A stretch of DNA of 64,000 nucleotides from Thioclava arctica (GTDB lineage: Bacteria > Pseudomonadota > Alphaproteobacteria > Rhodobacterales > Rhodobacteraceae). The notes beneath the pieces are model-generated. The model was not told the DNA's origin. It was given only the letters and a program-made list of their open reading frames with translations, and searched no databases. This document shows positions 7,537 through 16,690 of this stretch, one piece after another (within the stretch, counting starts at the first letter, position 1; each line of letters begins with the position of its first letter). Where the stretch lies: NCBI RefSeq assembly GCF_040892615.1, contig NZ_JBFRYC010000003.1:1-64000 (forward strand). The letters run 5' to 3'. The position numbers were made by a program, and so were the translations under genes.

Positions 7537-9120
7537 ATGGCCGAGGCTGCCACGCAGAGCCCGCAGGCCAATCAGCCAAAGGCGATCGACCCCTATAACG
7601 TGCCTCATCGCGGCCTGATCATGGCGGCGCTGATGCTGGCGGTGATCATGCAGGTGCTTGACACCACCATCGCCAACGTGGCGCTGCCCGACATGCGGGC
7701 TGATCTTGGCGCGTCGACGGACACGATCAACTGGGTTTTGACCTCGTATATCGTGGCCGCTGCGATCATCACGCCGATGTCGGGCTGGCTGTCCAACCAG
7801 TTTGGACGGCGCGAGATTTTCATGATCTCGGTGGTTGGCTTTGTTGTGTTCTCGATGTTGTGCGGGGCTGCATGGTCCCTCAACACGATGGTTGCGTTTC
7901 GCCTGGTTCAGGGCGTGTTTGGCGCTGCAATCGTGCCGCTGGCGCAGAACTTCATGCTCGATATCAACCCGCGGGAACGCCACGGGCAAGCCATGGCTAT
8001 GTTTGGCGCAGGCATCATGCTGGGGCCGATCATCGGGCCGACGCTCGGGGGCTATCTGACCGAGTCGCTCAACTGGCGTTGGGTGTTCTATATCAACGTG
8101 CCGCTGGGGATGATCGCAATTGCGGGGGCGTGGTCGTTTCTGCCCGAGATGCCCAAGCGCAAGATCAAGTTCGACTTCTTCGGCTTTGCGGCCCTTGCCG
8201 TGGGGATCGGGGCGTTGCAGTTGATGCTTGATCGCGGTTCTGACGTCGACTGGTTCTCGTCGGTTGAAATCTGGATCGAGTTGGCGCTGTCAGTTTCCGG
8301 GTTCTGGATTTTCGTGGTCTGGATCTTGGGGGCAGAGCGACCCTTCTTGGACCCGCGGATGTTTCTGGATCGCAACCTGTCGATGGGGCTGCTGTTCATT
8401 TTTGTCGTCGGGATCGTCTTGCTGGCATCGCTTGCGCTCCTGCCGCCAATGCTCTCCAGCATCTACGGCTATCCAACGCTGACTATCGGGTTGGTGATGT
8501 CGCCGCGCGGTGTCGGGGCGATGATCATGATGCTGCTGATCGGGCGGCTGATGAAATTTGTCGACCTGCGCATTCTGGTGGTGGTCGGGCTGTCTTTGAC
8601 CGCCTACTCTCTGCATATGATGTCCACTTTCTCGCCGCTGATGGGGGCAAAATGGTTCGTCATTTCGGGGATCGTTCAGGGCTTTGGTCTGGGCTCGGTC
8701 TTTGTGCCGATTTCGACGCTCACCTTTGCCACGCTCGAGCCGAAATTTCGCGGCGACGGAACGGCGCTGTTCAGCCTTGTACGCAATATTGGCTCGTCGA
8801 TCGGGATCTCGATCGTGACGGCGCTGCTGACCCATATGATTGCGGTCAACCATTCCGAGCTGGCCTCGGGGATGAACCCGCAGAACCTGCAAGGGCTGGC
8901 CTCGGGCAGCTCTTCACTGGCGCATTATGGGGAAACGGCGGTCTATGAGGTGCTGAATTCGCTGACGACGCAACAGGCTGCGATGATCGCGTATCTGGAT
9001 GATTTCAAGTTCATGATGTGGATCACGATCGCTGCGATCCCGCTTGTCGTGTTCTTGCGCAAACCCGATTACTCAAGCTCTGCCCCACAGAAAGGCGTCG
9101 CAGCTGTGACTGCGGAATAA
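7537..9120 (+). CDS. emrB: EmrB-type MFS multidrug exporter (DHA2, 14 helices)
   Basis: A 527-aa proton-driven exporter of the EmrB/QacA family. The helix 1 motif LDTTIANVALPDM, loop 2-3 motif GWLSNQFGRREIF, and the motif C-like GPIIGPTLGGYLTE are visible, with about 14 hydrophobic segments. It begins 3 bp after emrA and will be co-translated with it. Together they should export hydrophobic toxic compounds across both membranes. Substrate is unknown. Confidence 0.93.
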   Translation: MAEAATQSPQANQPKAIDPYNVPHRGLIMAALMLAVIMQVLDTTIANVALPDMRADLGASTDTINWVLTSYIVAAAIITPMSGWLSNQFGRREIFMISVVGFVVFSMLCGAAWSLNTMVAFRLVQGVFGAAIVPLAQNFMLDINPRERHGQAMAMFGAGIMLGPIIGPTLGGYLTESLNWRWVFYINVPLGMIAIAGAWSFLPEMPKRKIKFDFFGFAALAVGIGALQLMLDRGSDVDWFSSVEIWIELALSVSGFWIFVVWILGAERPFLDPRMFLDRNLSMGLLFIFVVGIVLLASLALLPPMLSSIYGYPTLTIGLVMSPRGVGAMIMMLLIGRLMKFVDLRILVVVGLSLTAYSLHMMSTFSPLMGAKWFVISGIVQGFGLGSVFVPISTLTFATLEPKFRGDGTALFSLVRNIGSSIGISIVTALLTHMIAVNHSELASGMNPQNLQGLASGSSSLAHYGETAVYEVLNSLTTQQAAMIAYLDDFKFMMWITIAAIPLVVFLRKPDYSSSAPQKGVAAVTAE

Positions 9121-9142
9121 GCGCCTTACCCTCACAACGCAA

Positions 9143-9175
9143 AAGGCCCGGAGCGAACTCCGGGCCTTCTTTGTT
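9143..9175. terminator. Bidirectional terminator between emrB and amtB
   Basis: An 11-bp perfect stem (AAGGCCCGGAG/CTCCGGGCCTT) with loop CGAA lies between two convergent operons. T-rich DNA follows on the plus side and A-rich DNA precedes it, so it can serve both. Confidence 0.88.
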
Positions 9176-9189
9176 GATCTTATCGCGTC

Positions 9190-10521
9190 TTAGCTGTGAT
9201 AGGCGCTTTCGCCATGTGCCGTAAGGTCGAGACCCTGACGCTCATCATCGGCGCTGACCCGGATACCGGTGATCGCCTTGACGATGTAGATAATAACCAG
9301 CGACCCGATACCCGACCAGACGATGGTCAAGAGAACCGCTTTGATCTGGGCGAAGACCTGCGCACCCATGGTGCCAGCTTCGACCACAAAGCCCGTGCCA
9401 CCAAGCGAGGGGGCGCAGAGGATACCGGTCATGATGGCACCGACGATACCGCCAACACCGTGGACACCGAAAGCATCGAGGCTGTCGTCATACTTGAACT
9501 TCGACTTGATGGCGGTGACGAAGAAGAAGCAGATCGGAGAGACAAGAAGGCCCAGGAAGATCGCGCCAACCGGACCGGTGGTGCCACAAGCCGGGGTGAT
9601 CGCGACCAGACCCGCAACCATGCCCGACGCAGCCCCCAGACCCGAGGCCTTGCCGCGCACCCATCCTTCGACGATCGACCAAGAGACGACCGCAGCAGCC
9701 GTAGCCACGAAGGTGTTGAGCATCGCAAGCGTCGCATTCGCCGTCGCTTCGAGGTTCGAGCCAGCGTTGAAGCCGAACCAACCGACCCAGAGCATCGCAG
9801 CGCCAGCCATCGTCAGCGTCATCGAGTGCGGAGCCATGTTCTCTTTGCCCAGACCGAGGCGCGGACCAAGGACGATTGCCCAGACCAGACCGGCGATACC
9901 AGCGTTGATGTGAACCACGGTGCCACCAGCAAAGTCGATAGCGCCCCAGTTGAAGATCAGACCGGCGCCGTCCCAAACCATATGTGCGATCGGGAAGTAA
10001 ACGAAGGTCACCCACAAGATCATGAACAGCACGATGCCCGAGAACTTAGCGCGCTCGGCAAAAGCACCCACGATCAGCGCGGGGGTGATGGCTGCAAAGG
10101 TCATCTGGAACGCGATGAAGACATATTCCGGCAGCACGACACCATCGGTGAAGGTCGCTGCGGTCGAATCCATCGTCACGCCCGAGAGGAAGATTTTCCC
10201 CAGACCGCCCCAGAACGGCGATGTGCCGCCACCGAAGGCAAAGGAATAGCCCCACAGCACCCAGACGATCATCACGATCGACGCGATCATCGTGGTCTGC
10301 ATCAGAACCGACAGCATGTTCTTGGTGCGCACGAGGCCACCGTAAAACAGCGCCAGACCCGGAATGATCATGAACAGAACCAGCAACGAAGACGTCATCA
10401 TCCACGCCACGTCGCCCTTGTCGATGACTTCAGCCGGGGCCGCAGCATCCTGCGCCAGAGCCGGAAGGCCAGCAAGGGCGAGAACCCCGGCGAGACCTGC
10501 AATTTTAGAAAGGTTTTTCAT
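9190..10521 (-). CDS. amtB: Ammonium transporter AmtB
   Basis: A 443-aa channel of the Amt/Rh family that takes up ammonium. A cleavable signal peptide (to about residue 22, ALAQ) precedes 11 hydrophobic helices. Family motifs include GGLVRTKNM, FNAGSNLEATANATL and the C-terminal FGVHGVGG. The in-frame extension to 10692 overlaps glnK and is rejected; the ATG at 10521 starts the signal peptide. It is cotranscribed with glnK, whose product plugs the channel when nitrogen is plentiful. Confidence 0.95.
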   Translation of the reverse strand: MKNLSKIAGLAGVLALAGLPALAQDAAAPAEVIDKGDVAWMMTSSLLVLFMIIPGLALFYGGLVRTKNMLSVLMQTTMIASIVMIVWVLWGYSFAFGGGTSPFWGGLGKIFLSGVTMDSTAATFTDGVVLPEYVFIAFQMTFAAITPALIVGAFAERAKFSGIVLFMILWVTFVYFPIAHMVWDGAGLIFNWGAIDFAGGTVVHINAGIAGLVWAIVLGPRLGLGKENMAPHSMTLTMAGAAMLWVGWFGFNAGSNLEATANATLAMLNTFVATAAAVVSWSIVEGWVRGKASGLGAASGMVAGLVAITPACGTTGPVGAIFLGLLVSPICFFFVTAIKSKFKYDDSLDAFGVHGVGGIVGAIMTGILCAPSLGGTGFVVEAGTMGAQVFAQIKAVLLTIVWSGIGSLVIIYIVKAITGIRVSADDERQGLDLTAHGESAYHS

Positions 10522-10546
10522 TGTCCTACTTTCCCTCTGTCGCGTC

Positions 10547-10885
10547 TCAGAGCGCGTCGTCATTGGTTTCGCCCGTGCGCACGCGCACTGCCTGCCCCAC
10601 ATCGAGCACGAAGATTTTGCCGTCGCCGATCTTGTCGGTCTTGGCGGCCTTGAGGATCGTATCGACGACCTCGTCTGCCAGGCCGTCCGCAACCACGATT
10701 TCCAGTTTCACCTTGGGCACGAAGTTCACGGCGTATTCCGCGCCGCGATAGATTTCGGTGTGACCCGACTGAGCGCCAAAGCCTTTGATCTCGGTAACCA
10801 TCATACCGCGCACGCCGATGGTGGTGAGCGCTTCGCGCACCTCCTCGAGCTTGAACGGCTTGATTGCTGCAATGATGAGTTTCAC
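10547..10885 (-). CDS. glnK: PII nitrogen regulatory protein GlnK
   Basis: A 112-aa PII signal protein. It has the T-loop with Tyr51 (uridylylation site) in EIYRGAEYAVNF, and the C-terminal B/C loops (TDKIGDGKIFV). The GTG at 10885 gives the canonical 112-residue length and KLIIAAIKPF start, and GGAAGG lies upstream; the ATG at 10909 would add eight atypical residues. The gene precedes amtB, the standard arrangement for GlnK, so this is called glnK rather than glnB. Confidence 0.94.
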   Translation of the reverse strand: MKLIIAAIKPFKLEEVREALTTIGVRGMMVTEIKGFGAQSGHTEIYRGAEYAVNFVPKVKLEIVVADGLADEVVDTILKAAKTDKIGDGKIFVLDVGQAVRVRTGETNDDAL

Positions 10886-11016
10886 TGTCGTCCCTTCCTT
10901 GTTCAGCACATCTCAATGTCGTGAGCGATCGACACCATCTGGCGTCAGAAGGCCAAGTTCGCTGCACGCGCACAAGGAAACAGAGGCAGAGAGATCGGGA
11001 AGCTTGCTAGTAATCT

Positions 11017-11060
11017 GCCTAATAATTATACATTTTAGGCGTATCGGCTAATTATTGGGC
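11017..11060. repeat. Inverted repeat in the glnK/PBP divergent intergenic region
   Basis: The arms GCCTAATAATTA (11017-11028) and TAATTATTGGGC (11049-11060) are inverted copies with one mismatch and a 20-bp spacer. They sit in an unusually A/T-rich patch. On the minus strand, TATAAT overlaps the inner part of the left arm and may be a glnK -10 box. No sigma-54 box was recognised. Confidence 0.45.
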
Positions 11061-11156
11061 GAAATGTGAAACTGAAACGTGAATTTATGCGGGTCCACAT
11101 CCTGTGAAGCTGCGTGTAAATTGGCGCCAACGAAAACAAGGCAGCGGATCAGGCAA

Positions 11157-13367
11157 ATGACACAGAAGGGCGGACGACGCGGGTCGTTGGTAGCGGATAA
11201 GCGCTACGCCACGTCGAAAAATACGAGCCCCTCGAAGACGCCGAAACCCCGCAAACCACGCGGGCAAAAACCGCGCCCGCCCCGGCGCGGTGGGTTCAGC
11301 GGCGCAATCGCAGGGATGGTGCGGTTTATCTGGCGCCTCCTCTGGGGGGCGTTCTGGCGTTTTTCCATGGTGATCGCGCTCGTTGTGGGCGCGGCGACGC
11401 TGTATTTCTATTCGACGCTGCCTGACTACACGAAGCTTCTGGATGGGCGCACCCGTGGGTCGGTCACGATGCTTGACGATCAAAACAAGGTCTTTGCCTG
11501 GCGCGGCGAAACCTATGGCGGGCTGATTGACGCCAAAAACGTCTCGCCCCATCTACGCAACGCGGTGATCGCGACCGAAGATCGCCGTTTTTACCACCAT
11601 ATCGGGATCAGCCCGCGCGGCATCGCCTCGGCGATCGCGATCAACCTCAAGGATGGGCGCGGCCCGTTTCAGGGCAATGGTGGTTCGACGATCACGCAAC
11701 AGGTAGCAAAGCTTTTGTGCCTTGGTGTGAAGTTCGACCCAAAGCAATGGAAAAACGAATCCGCCTATGAAGATGATTGCCGCTCTGGCGGGCTCAAGCG
11801 CAAGATCAAGGAAGTGCCCTATGCCTTTGCGCTGGATCTGAAATATACCAAAGACCAAGTTCTTTCGATCTACCTCAACCGGGCCTATCTGGGCGCCGGG
11901 GCGCGCGGATTTGAGGCCGCATCCGAGCGGTATTTCGGGATTTCGGCCGCCAATGACAATCCGCAGCAAGCTGCAATGCTGGCGGGTTTGCTCAAAGCGC
12001 CAAGCTATTACGCGCCCACCAACAGTCTTGAGCGCGCTCAGGCGCGGGCGGAAACCGTGCTGATGTTGATGCATCAGCAACACTATCTGACGGACCGGCA
12101 ATATCTGGATGCCAAGGCCAATCCCGCCACTCTGAGCGAGGCTGCGCAACGTCGCGCGGGGGGCTATTTCGCCGATTGGCTGATGGATACGATCCCCGAT
12201 TTCCTGTCACGCGGCACGACCGAAGATGTGGTGATTCACACGACTTTGGATCAGCGCATCCAATCCGCCGCCGAAGAGGCGATGCAGTCTGTCTTTAGCG
12301 ATAAGGTCGCCAAAGACAGCACCGCCGAGGCTGCGATCGTCGTGATGTCGCCCGATGGGGCCGTGCGTGGCATGGTGGGCGGGCGCGCAACCAAGGTGAC
12401 CGGCGCGTTCAACCACGCCACGATGGCGCAGCGCCAGACCGGCTCGACCTTCAAGCCCTTTGTCTATGCCACCGCGCTGGATCTGGGCTACACCCCCGAT
12501 TCGATGGTCGATGATGCCCCGTTGACCGTGAAGATGCCCGGCTCCCCGGACTGGACGCCGCGCAACTATGAACGCAACTTCAGCGGCCCGATCACCCTGA
12601 CCACCGCGCTTGAGCATTCGGTAAACGTTGCAACGGTGCGTGTCTCTGAGGCGGTGGGGCGCGAGAATGTCATCAAGGTCGCCGAGGGGCTTGGCTTTGC
12701 GCAGAACCTGCCAAACCTGCCCTCGGTCGCTTTGGGGGTCGGGGAATCGGATCTGCTGGACATGACGGGTGCCTATGCGGGCATCTTGAATGGCGGCTCT
12801 TCGGTGACGCCCTACGGGCTGAATACGCTTACGCTCAAGGGCGATAGCAACCCGCTGTTCAGCAAACCCGGCGGCATTGGCGAGCGCGTGATCTCGGAAA
12901 AATCGGCGCGCGAGTTGATCTATATGATGCGTCAGGTTGTGCTGCATGGCACGGGCGGGCGGGCCAATATCAAAGGCTATGAGATCGCTGGGAAAACTGG
13001 CACGACGCAAAGCTCGCGGGATGCCTGGTTTATCGGGTTTACGGCGGATTATGTCGTGGGCGTCTGGATGGGCAATGACGACAACACGCCGCTGAAGGGC
13101 GTCACGGGCGGTGGATTGCCCGCCGAGATCTTCCACGAAACGATGGCGCGCGTGGAAGACGGCCAGCCCGCCAAACCACTGCCGATGGCGCAGCCCTCGG
13201 ATTGGCAGGCAGAGACGCAGCAATATTCGGGCGATTCGCAAAGTGCGGGGCAACTGCCCGAGCAAAGCGCGCAACCCCAGCAGCCTCAGCCCCAAGCACA
13301 ACGCCGAAACCCGTCTGATTCGATTCTCAAAAGCCTGCTGGGCGTGTTTGGCGGCAATCGAAACTGA
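11157..13367 (+). CDS. Class A penicillin-binding protein (bifunctional peptidoglycan synthase)
   Basis: A 736-aa enzyme that polymerises and crosslinks peptidoglycan. A very basic, proline-rich cytoplasmic tail (1-60) leads into one membrane anchor (about 64-88). The GT51 domain has catalytic Glu141 in ATEDRRFYHH and the GGSTITQQVAK motif. The transpeptidase domain has STFK (Ser430, Lys433), SVN and KTGT (Lys613). The C-terminus is rich in Q/P. The ATG at 11157 is chosen over 11079, whose extra residues do not look like a PBP tail. Confidence 0.92.
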   Translation: MTQKGGRRGSLVADKRYATSKNTSPSKTPKPRKPRGQKPRPPRRGGFSGAIAGMVRFIWRLLWGAFWRFSMVIALVVGAATLYFYSTLPDYTKLLDGRTRGSVTMLDDQNKVFAWRGETYGGLIDAKNVSPHLRNAVIATEDRRFYHHIGISPRGIASAIAINLKDGRGPFQGNGGSTITQQVAKLLCLGVKFDPKQWKNESAYEDDCRSGGLKRKIKEVPYAFALDLKYTKDQVLSIYLNRAYLGAGARGFEAASERYFGISAANDNPQQAAMLAGLLKAPSYYAPTNSLERAQARAETVLMLMHQQHYLTDRQYLDAKANPATLSEAAQRRAGGYFADWLMDTIPDFLSRGTTEDVVIHTTLDQRIQSAAEEAMQSVFSDKVAKDSTAEAAIVVMSPDGAVRGMVGGRATKVTGAFNHATMAQRQTGSTFKPFVYATALDLGYTPDSMVDDAPLTVKMPGSPDWTPRNYERNFSGPITLTTALEHSVNVATVRVSEAVGRENVIKVAEGLGFAQNLPNLPSVALGVGESDLLDMTGAYAGILNGGSSVTPYGLNTLTLKGDSNPLFSKPGGIGERVISEKSARELIYMMRQVVLHGTGGRANIKGYEIAGKTGTTQSSRDAWFIGFTADYVVGVWMGNDDNTPLKGVTGGGLPAEIFHETMARVEDGQPAKPLPMAQPSDWQAETQQYSGDSQSAGQLPEQSAQPQQPQPQAQRRNPSDSILKSLLGVFGGNRN

Positions 13368-13383
13368 GGCGTGACGGCGCTTT

Positions 13384-13425
13384 GATATGACAACGCCCGA
13401 TGTCTCCACCGGGCGTTGTCATATC
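13384..13425. terminator. Perfect 16-bp hairpin between convergent genes, probable terminator
   Basis: Arms at 13384-13399 and 13410-13425 are perfect inverted copies of 16 bp, with a 10-nt loop. No strong U-tract follows on either strand. Position between the PBP gene and mlaC suggests shared termination or 3'-end protection. Confidence 0.7.
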
Positions 13426-13441
13426 AGCCGTCGGGCAAGCC

Positions 13442-14071
13442 CTAGCCAGCCGTTTTCAAATCTTGAATCACTGCGTCGATGTTACCGCGACGGCGATCAA
13501 GCATCGCACCAATTTCGGCGCGCTCAGAGGCCAGCATGTTCACGCCCTCAACGATCAGGTTGAAAAACTTATCTTGGCCAGACCGATCCGAGACCTGCCA
13601 GAGCACCTCGAACGGCGCTTGGCCCTTGAGGATCGCCGTGGTTTTCACCTCATAGAACGTCTTGATCGCACGCGCGCCCTTCACCTCGAATTGCGCGCCG
13701 ATGAATTCGCGGAACCGCTTGCCATATTTGCGCGAAAGATAGCCCTGATAGGCCTTTGTGAAGGCGGCCATCTGCGCAGCACTCGCCTGACGCGCCGCGA
13801 CCCCCAGCGCCGAGCGGGCGATCACGTTCACATCCGCATATTTCGAGAAAATCCGCTCGAACATGGCATAAAGCGCGGGGCCCGTCTTGCCAGATCGGAT
13901 GGCTGCGTTGGTATCGGTCACGGCGCGCTCAATCAGCGCCCTCGCCTGTGAATCATTCAGCGCAAAAGCCTGACCCGGCACCATCGCCCCGGCCAGCCCG
14001 GCAACCCCGGCCCCCAAAATGAAACGTCTATTGTAACGCAGGGTCGTCATAGGGATCATAGGCTGCGGCAT
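13442..14071 (-). CDS. mlaC: MlaC-like periplasmic phospholipid-binding protein
   Basis: A 209-aa Tol-Ttg2/MlaC family protein that carries phospholipid between outer-membrane MlaA and the inner-membrane Mla ABC transporter. The N-terminus has a twin-arginine-like segment (YNRRFILGAGVAGLAGA) and a hydrophobic stretch ending at QAFA. The core motifs KYGKRFREF and VLWQV..G..K are present. The start at 14071 follows GAGGAGAG and lies 44 bp inside mlaA, so translation is coupled. mlaFEDB are not in the window. Confidence 0.87.
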   Translation of the reverse strand: MPQPMIPMTTLRYNRRFILGAGVAGLAGAMVPGQAFALNDSQARALIERAVTDTNAAIRSGKTGPALYAMFERIFSKYADVNVIARSALGVAARQASAAQMAAFTKAYQGYLSRKYGKRFREFIGAQFEVKGARAIKTFYEVKTTAILKGQAPFEVLWQVSDRSGQDKFFNLIVEGVNMLASERAEIGAMLDRRRGNIDAVIQDLKTAG

Positions 14072-14801
14072 CGTTTCTCTCCTCGCCGTTAAGTTCGAAG
14101 CGCCGGTTTTGCAAATACAACAGGCGGCTTTGCGCATAGCTATCGGCGCTGTCATGCAACACCGAATCGACGGTAGCGCTATATTTCTTGCGGGTTTCGA
14201 CGCGCGCGCCCAAGCGGAACGCCTTGGCTACCAACCGCGGATCGGGGTCCAGCGCGTTGAGCGGATCAATCACCAGATCAACCACCTTGCCCAGTGCGTC
14301 ACGCTCCGTCGAGGGGCCAAAGATCGGCAGTTCCAGATAGGTGCCCTCACCCACCCCCCAAACATGCAGCGTTTCGCCGAAATCCGTAGTGGACTCGGGA
14401 AGCGAGAACCTGGTGCCAGCGGGGTCAAATATGCCACCCAGACCCAGCGTCGAATTGATGATGAAGCGGAAGGTATTCTTGATCGCCGGTTCAGGGCGGC
14501 CTTGCAAAAGCGAATTGAGAACCATGCTTGGCAGGCCAAGATTGTTGCCCACATTGCCAATCGCATGCCCCACCGGCCCCACGGGGGGACGGGTATCATC
14601 CGGCGAAGGCGCGCGAAACAGCACGCTGTCCGCCTTTTTGTTGAACGCGTGGGTTTGGCGATTTGACGCCTCGTATGGATCGTTGATGCCGCTACCGCGC
14701 GGGGCGGGCCCACAGCCGGCAAGACCTGCGGCCATGCTCAGGATCAACGTCGCAATCCCGAGTGTCCTTATGCCAAGGCGCTGGGTGGTTGTACCTGTCA
14801 C
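14028..14801 (-). CDS. mlaA: MlaA/VacJ outer-membrane lipoprotein
   Basis: A 257-aa lipoprotein that removes mislocalised phospholipids from the outer leaflet of the outer membrane. The lipobox LAGC puts the lipidated cysteine at residue 30. The signature regions NDPYEASNRQTHAFN, GLGGIFDPAG and GVGEGTYLELPIFGPST are all typical of VacJ. It is the first gene of a two-gene unit with mlaC. Confidence 0.93.
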   Translation of the reverse strand: MTGTTTQRLGIRTLGIATLILSMAAGLAGCGPAPRGSGINDPYEASNRQTHAFNKKADSVLFRAPSPDDTRPPVGPVGHAIGNVGNNLGLPSMVLNSLLQGRPEPAIKNTFRFIINSTLGLGGIFDPAGTRFSLPESTTDFGETLHVWGVGEGTYLELPIFGPSTERDALGKVVDLVIDPLNALDPDPRLVAKAFRLGARVETRKKYSATVDSVLHDSADSYAQSRLLYLQNRRFELNGEERNDAAAYDPYDDPALQ

Positions 14802-14932
14802 ACGATCCCCTTTCGAACCCTACCGCCAGAGCAGCACGGGGTGCCCCGGCCCTTTGACATAATGCGCGCAGCCCTCACTCGCAATGAAAAGGGCTGTGCA
14901 ATTCTGGAACTCCGCAGTCGCGCTGCCTGAAT

Positions 14933-16099
14933 TCAAAGCGCGTTCAGCAGCGCCTGGGTGGGCCAACCATCGGCAGGCAGGCCCAACCGTTTCTGTTCGC
15001 TTTGGACGGCGGGGCGCGTTTTCGCCCCTAAAATCCCGTCAACCTTACCCACATCATAACCACGCGCCGTCAGCTTTTGTTGTAGCGCCGACATCTGAGC
15101 ACTGCTTAGCCCCGCATCGGGATGGCCGGGGTCAAGGCGCGGCGCGCCTTCAAGCCGGGTCGCGAAATAGGCCGCCGAGGTGACATAGACAAAGCTTTTG
15201 TTCCACTCAAACAACACGCGGAAATTGGGATAGACCATAAAGGCCGGCCCCTTGCGCCCCATCGGCAGCAACACCGATCCTGGCAACCCCTGCGCCAGCC
15301 TCCCGCTGCGTGCGCGTACACCCATCCGCGCCCAATCGGCGGTGGAGGCTTGCGTGTTCAACCCGGTTTTGGACCAATCAAGCGTGGCGGGCAGCACGAT
15401 CTCTTGCATCCACGGCTCACCTTTGCGCCAGCCCAGATCGTGCAGCATCTTGGCCCCCGACATCAGCGCATCCGGCGCAGAGGTTTTCAGCCGTACATGC
15501 CCATCGCCATCGCCATCCACCCCGTTGCGCAAGATGTCATCAGGCAGCATCTGCACTTGCCCGATCTCTCCGGCCCAAGCGCCTTTTTCGCGCTGGGGAT
15601 CAAAATCACCCCGTTGATACAGTTTGGCGGCGGCGATCACCTGCGGGCGAAACAGCTCGGGGCGGCGGCAATCATGGGCGAGCGTCAGCAACGCGTTGCG
15701 GGTGTTGAAATCGCCCTGCACCTGCCCAAAATCGGTTTCAAGCGCCCAAAACGCCAATAGCACCCCGCGCGAGACGCCGTAGTCCCGCTCAATCCGATCA
15801 AAAGTCGATTTGTAGCGCTTGGCGTTGCGTGCCCCGTTGGTGAGGCGGTTCTGACTGATCACCGCGCTGGAAAATTGCAGGAAATCTTTGCGAAACACGC
15901 CCTGCGCGCGGTCAGCCCTCAGCACTTTTGGGTCTTGGCGCGCACCATTGAGAAAGGCATCGGCCTGCGCCGCGCTCAGGCCAGCGGCACGGATATCGCT
16001 GCGGATGCCACTGAGAAACCCAGACCAACTCCCTCCGCATTGTGCCATCACGGGCGCGGCAAGAATCGACAAGCTGAGGGCGAGAATCGGCAGGCGCAT
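14933..16099 (-). CDS. Lytic murein transglycosylase (MltB type) with peptidoglycan-binding domain
   Basis: A 388-aa secreted enzyme that cleaves glycan strands to 1,6-anhydro products. A signal peptide (1-19, APVMAQ) precedes the SLT_2 domain, with catalytic Glu in WALETDFG and the motif WAGEIGQVQMLP. Residues about 330-388 form a PG_binding_1 domain (LTARGYDVGKVDGILGAKT). No lipobox is present, so it should be soluble in the periplasm. It faces away from the 16279 gene. Confidence 0.92.
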   Translation of the reverse strand: MRLPILALSLSILAAPVMAQCGGSWSGFLSGIRSDIRAAGLSAAQADAFLNGARQDPKVLRADRAQGVFRKDFLQFSSAVISQNRLTNGARNAKRYKSTFDRIERDYGVSRGVLLAFWALETDFGQVQGDFNTRNALLTLAHDCRRPELFRPQVIAAAKLYQRGDFDPQREKGAWAGEIGQVQMLPDDILRNGVDGDGDGHVRLKTSAPDALMSGAKMLHDLGWRKGEPWMQEIVLPATLDWSKTGLNTQASTADWARMGVRARSGRLAQGLPGSVLLPMGRKGPAFMVYPNFRVLFEWNKSFVYVTSAAYFATRLEGAPRLDPGHPDAGLSSAQMSALQQKLTARGYDVGKVDGILGAKTRPAVQSEQKRLGLPADGWPTQALLNAL

Positions 16100-16278
16100 G
16101 AGCAGACTTTCTTATGAGATTATCGAGAGGCTAACGCGCACTCACAGGTCCGACAACAGCCAAGACGTTGCAAATACAGCACTCCATGCAGGTGCGGCAT
16201 AAGATCGGACAAATGGTTAACTTGAATTTTACATTCGCGTGAGCAGCATAGAGTGCGGGGATGCTGCTGGAGGCTGTG

Positions 16279-16626
16279 ATGGAATTTCTGCCCAAGGAAC
16301 TGCTCGAAGGGCTGCGTGTCGCGCAGAAACGCAAGTCGGCGAAAACATCGCGTCTGCGCGTCTTGGCGGATGGCGCAAGCTGGCGGGTGCTGCGCAGGTT
16401 CAAAGGCGGGTTTGCGCTTGATGCGGATCGGGTCAGTCATCTGCGGGGGTATGTCGATCTATATGACGGGTCGACCCATATCGCGACCTGCCTGATCATC
16501 GCCTCAGAGGTTGCTGACGGCGAGTTGATCTGCAACGTCAAACGCGAGACCGCCGTCGCCGATCGCGCGCCGCTCGATTTCGTGTTCGAAGGGCCCGAGA
16601 TTGCAGGCTACCTGTCAAAAGCCTAA
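16279..16626 (+). CDS. Conserved-looking small protein of unknown function
   Basis: A 115-aa protein not recognised by name. The N-terminal part is basic (RVAQKRKSAKTSRLRVL), and the rest alternates beta-like stretches (ADRVSHLRGYVDLYDGSTHIATCLIIASE) and ends in a small acidic segment. It has no signal peptide or membrane helix. The ATG at 16279 is chosen over 16261 because GGAGG lies 5 nt ahead. It stands alone between divergent and convergent neighbours and ends just before a strong terminator. A PilZ-like or similar small beta-fold is possible but unsupported. Confidence 0.7.
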   Translation: MEFLPKELLEGLRVAQKRKSAKTSRLRVLADGASWRVLRRFKGGFALDADRVSHLRGYVDLYDGSTHIATCLIIASEVADGELICNVKRETAVADRAPLDFVFEGPEIAGYLSKA

Positions 16627-16663
16627 GGCGGGGCGCGCCGTTGCCCCCTGAATGGCTTTGGAA

Positions 16664-16690
16664 AAAGGCGCCCGAACGGGCGCCTTTCGT
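16664..16690. terminator. Bidirectional terminator
   Basis: An 11-bp perfect stem AAAGGCGCCCG/CGGGCGCCTTT with a 2-base apparent loop (larger once end pairs open) lies between the small unknown gene and the convergent patB-like gene. Confidence 0.85.

Noticed and set aside
9196..10653. 485-codon plus-strand frame over amtB
   Set aside because: Low-complexity D/R/H-rich shadow of a high-GC gene.
10886..11156. Sigma-54 promoter or tRNA in the glnK/PBP spacer
   Set aside because: No TGGCAC-N5-TTGC pattern on either strand and no cloverleaf found by eye.
12207..13409. 400-codon minus-strand frame over the PBP gene
   Set aside because: Shadow; PBP transpeptidase motifs are intact on the plus strand.
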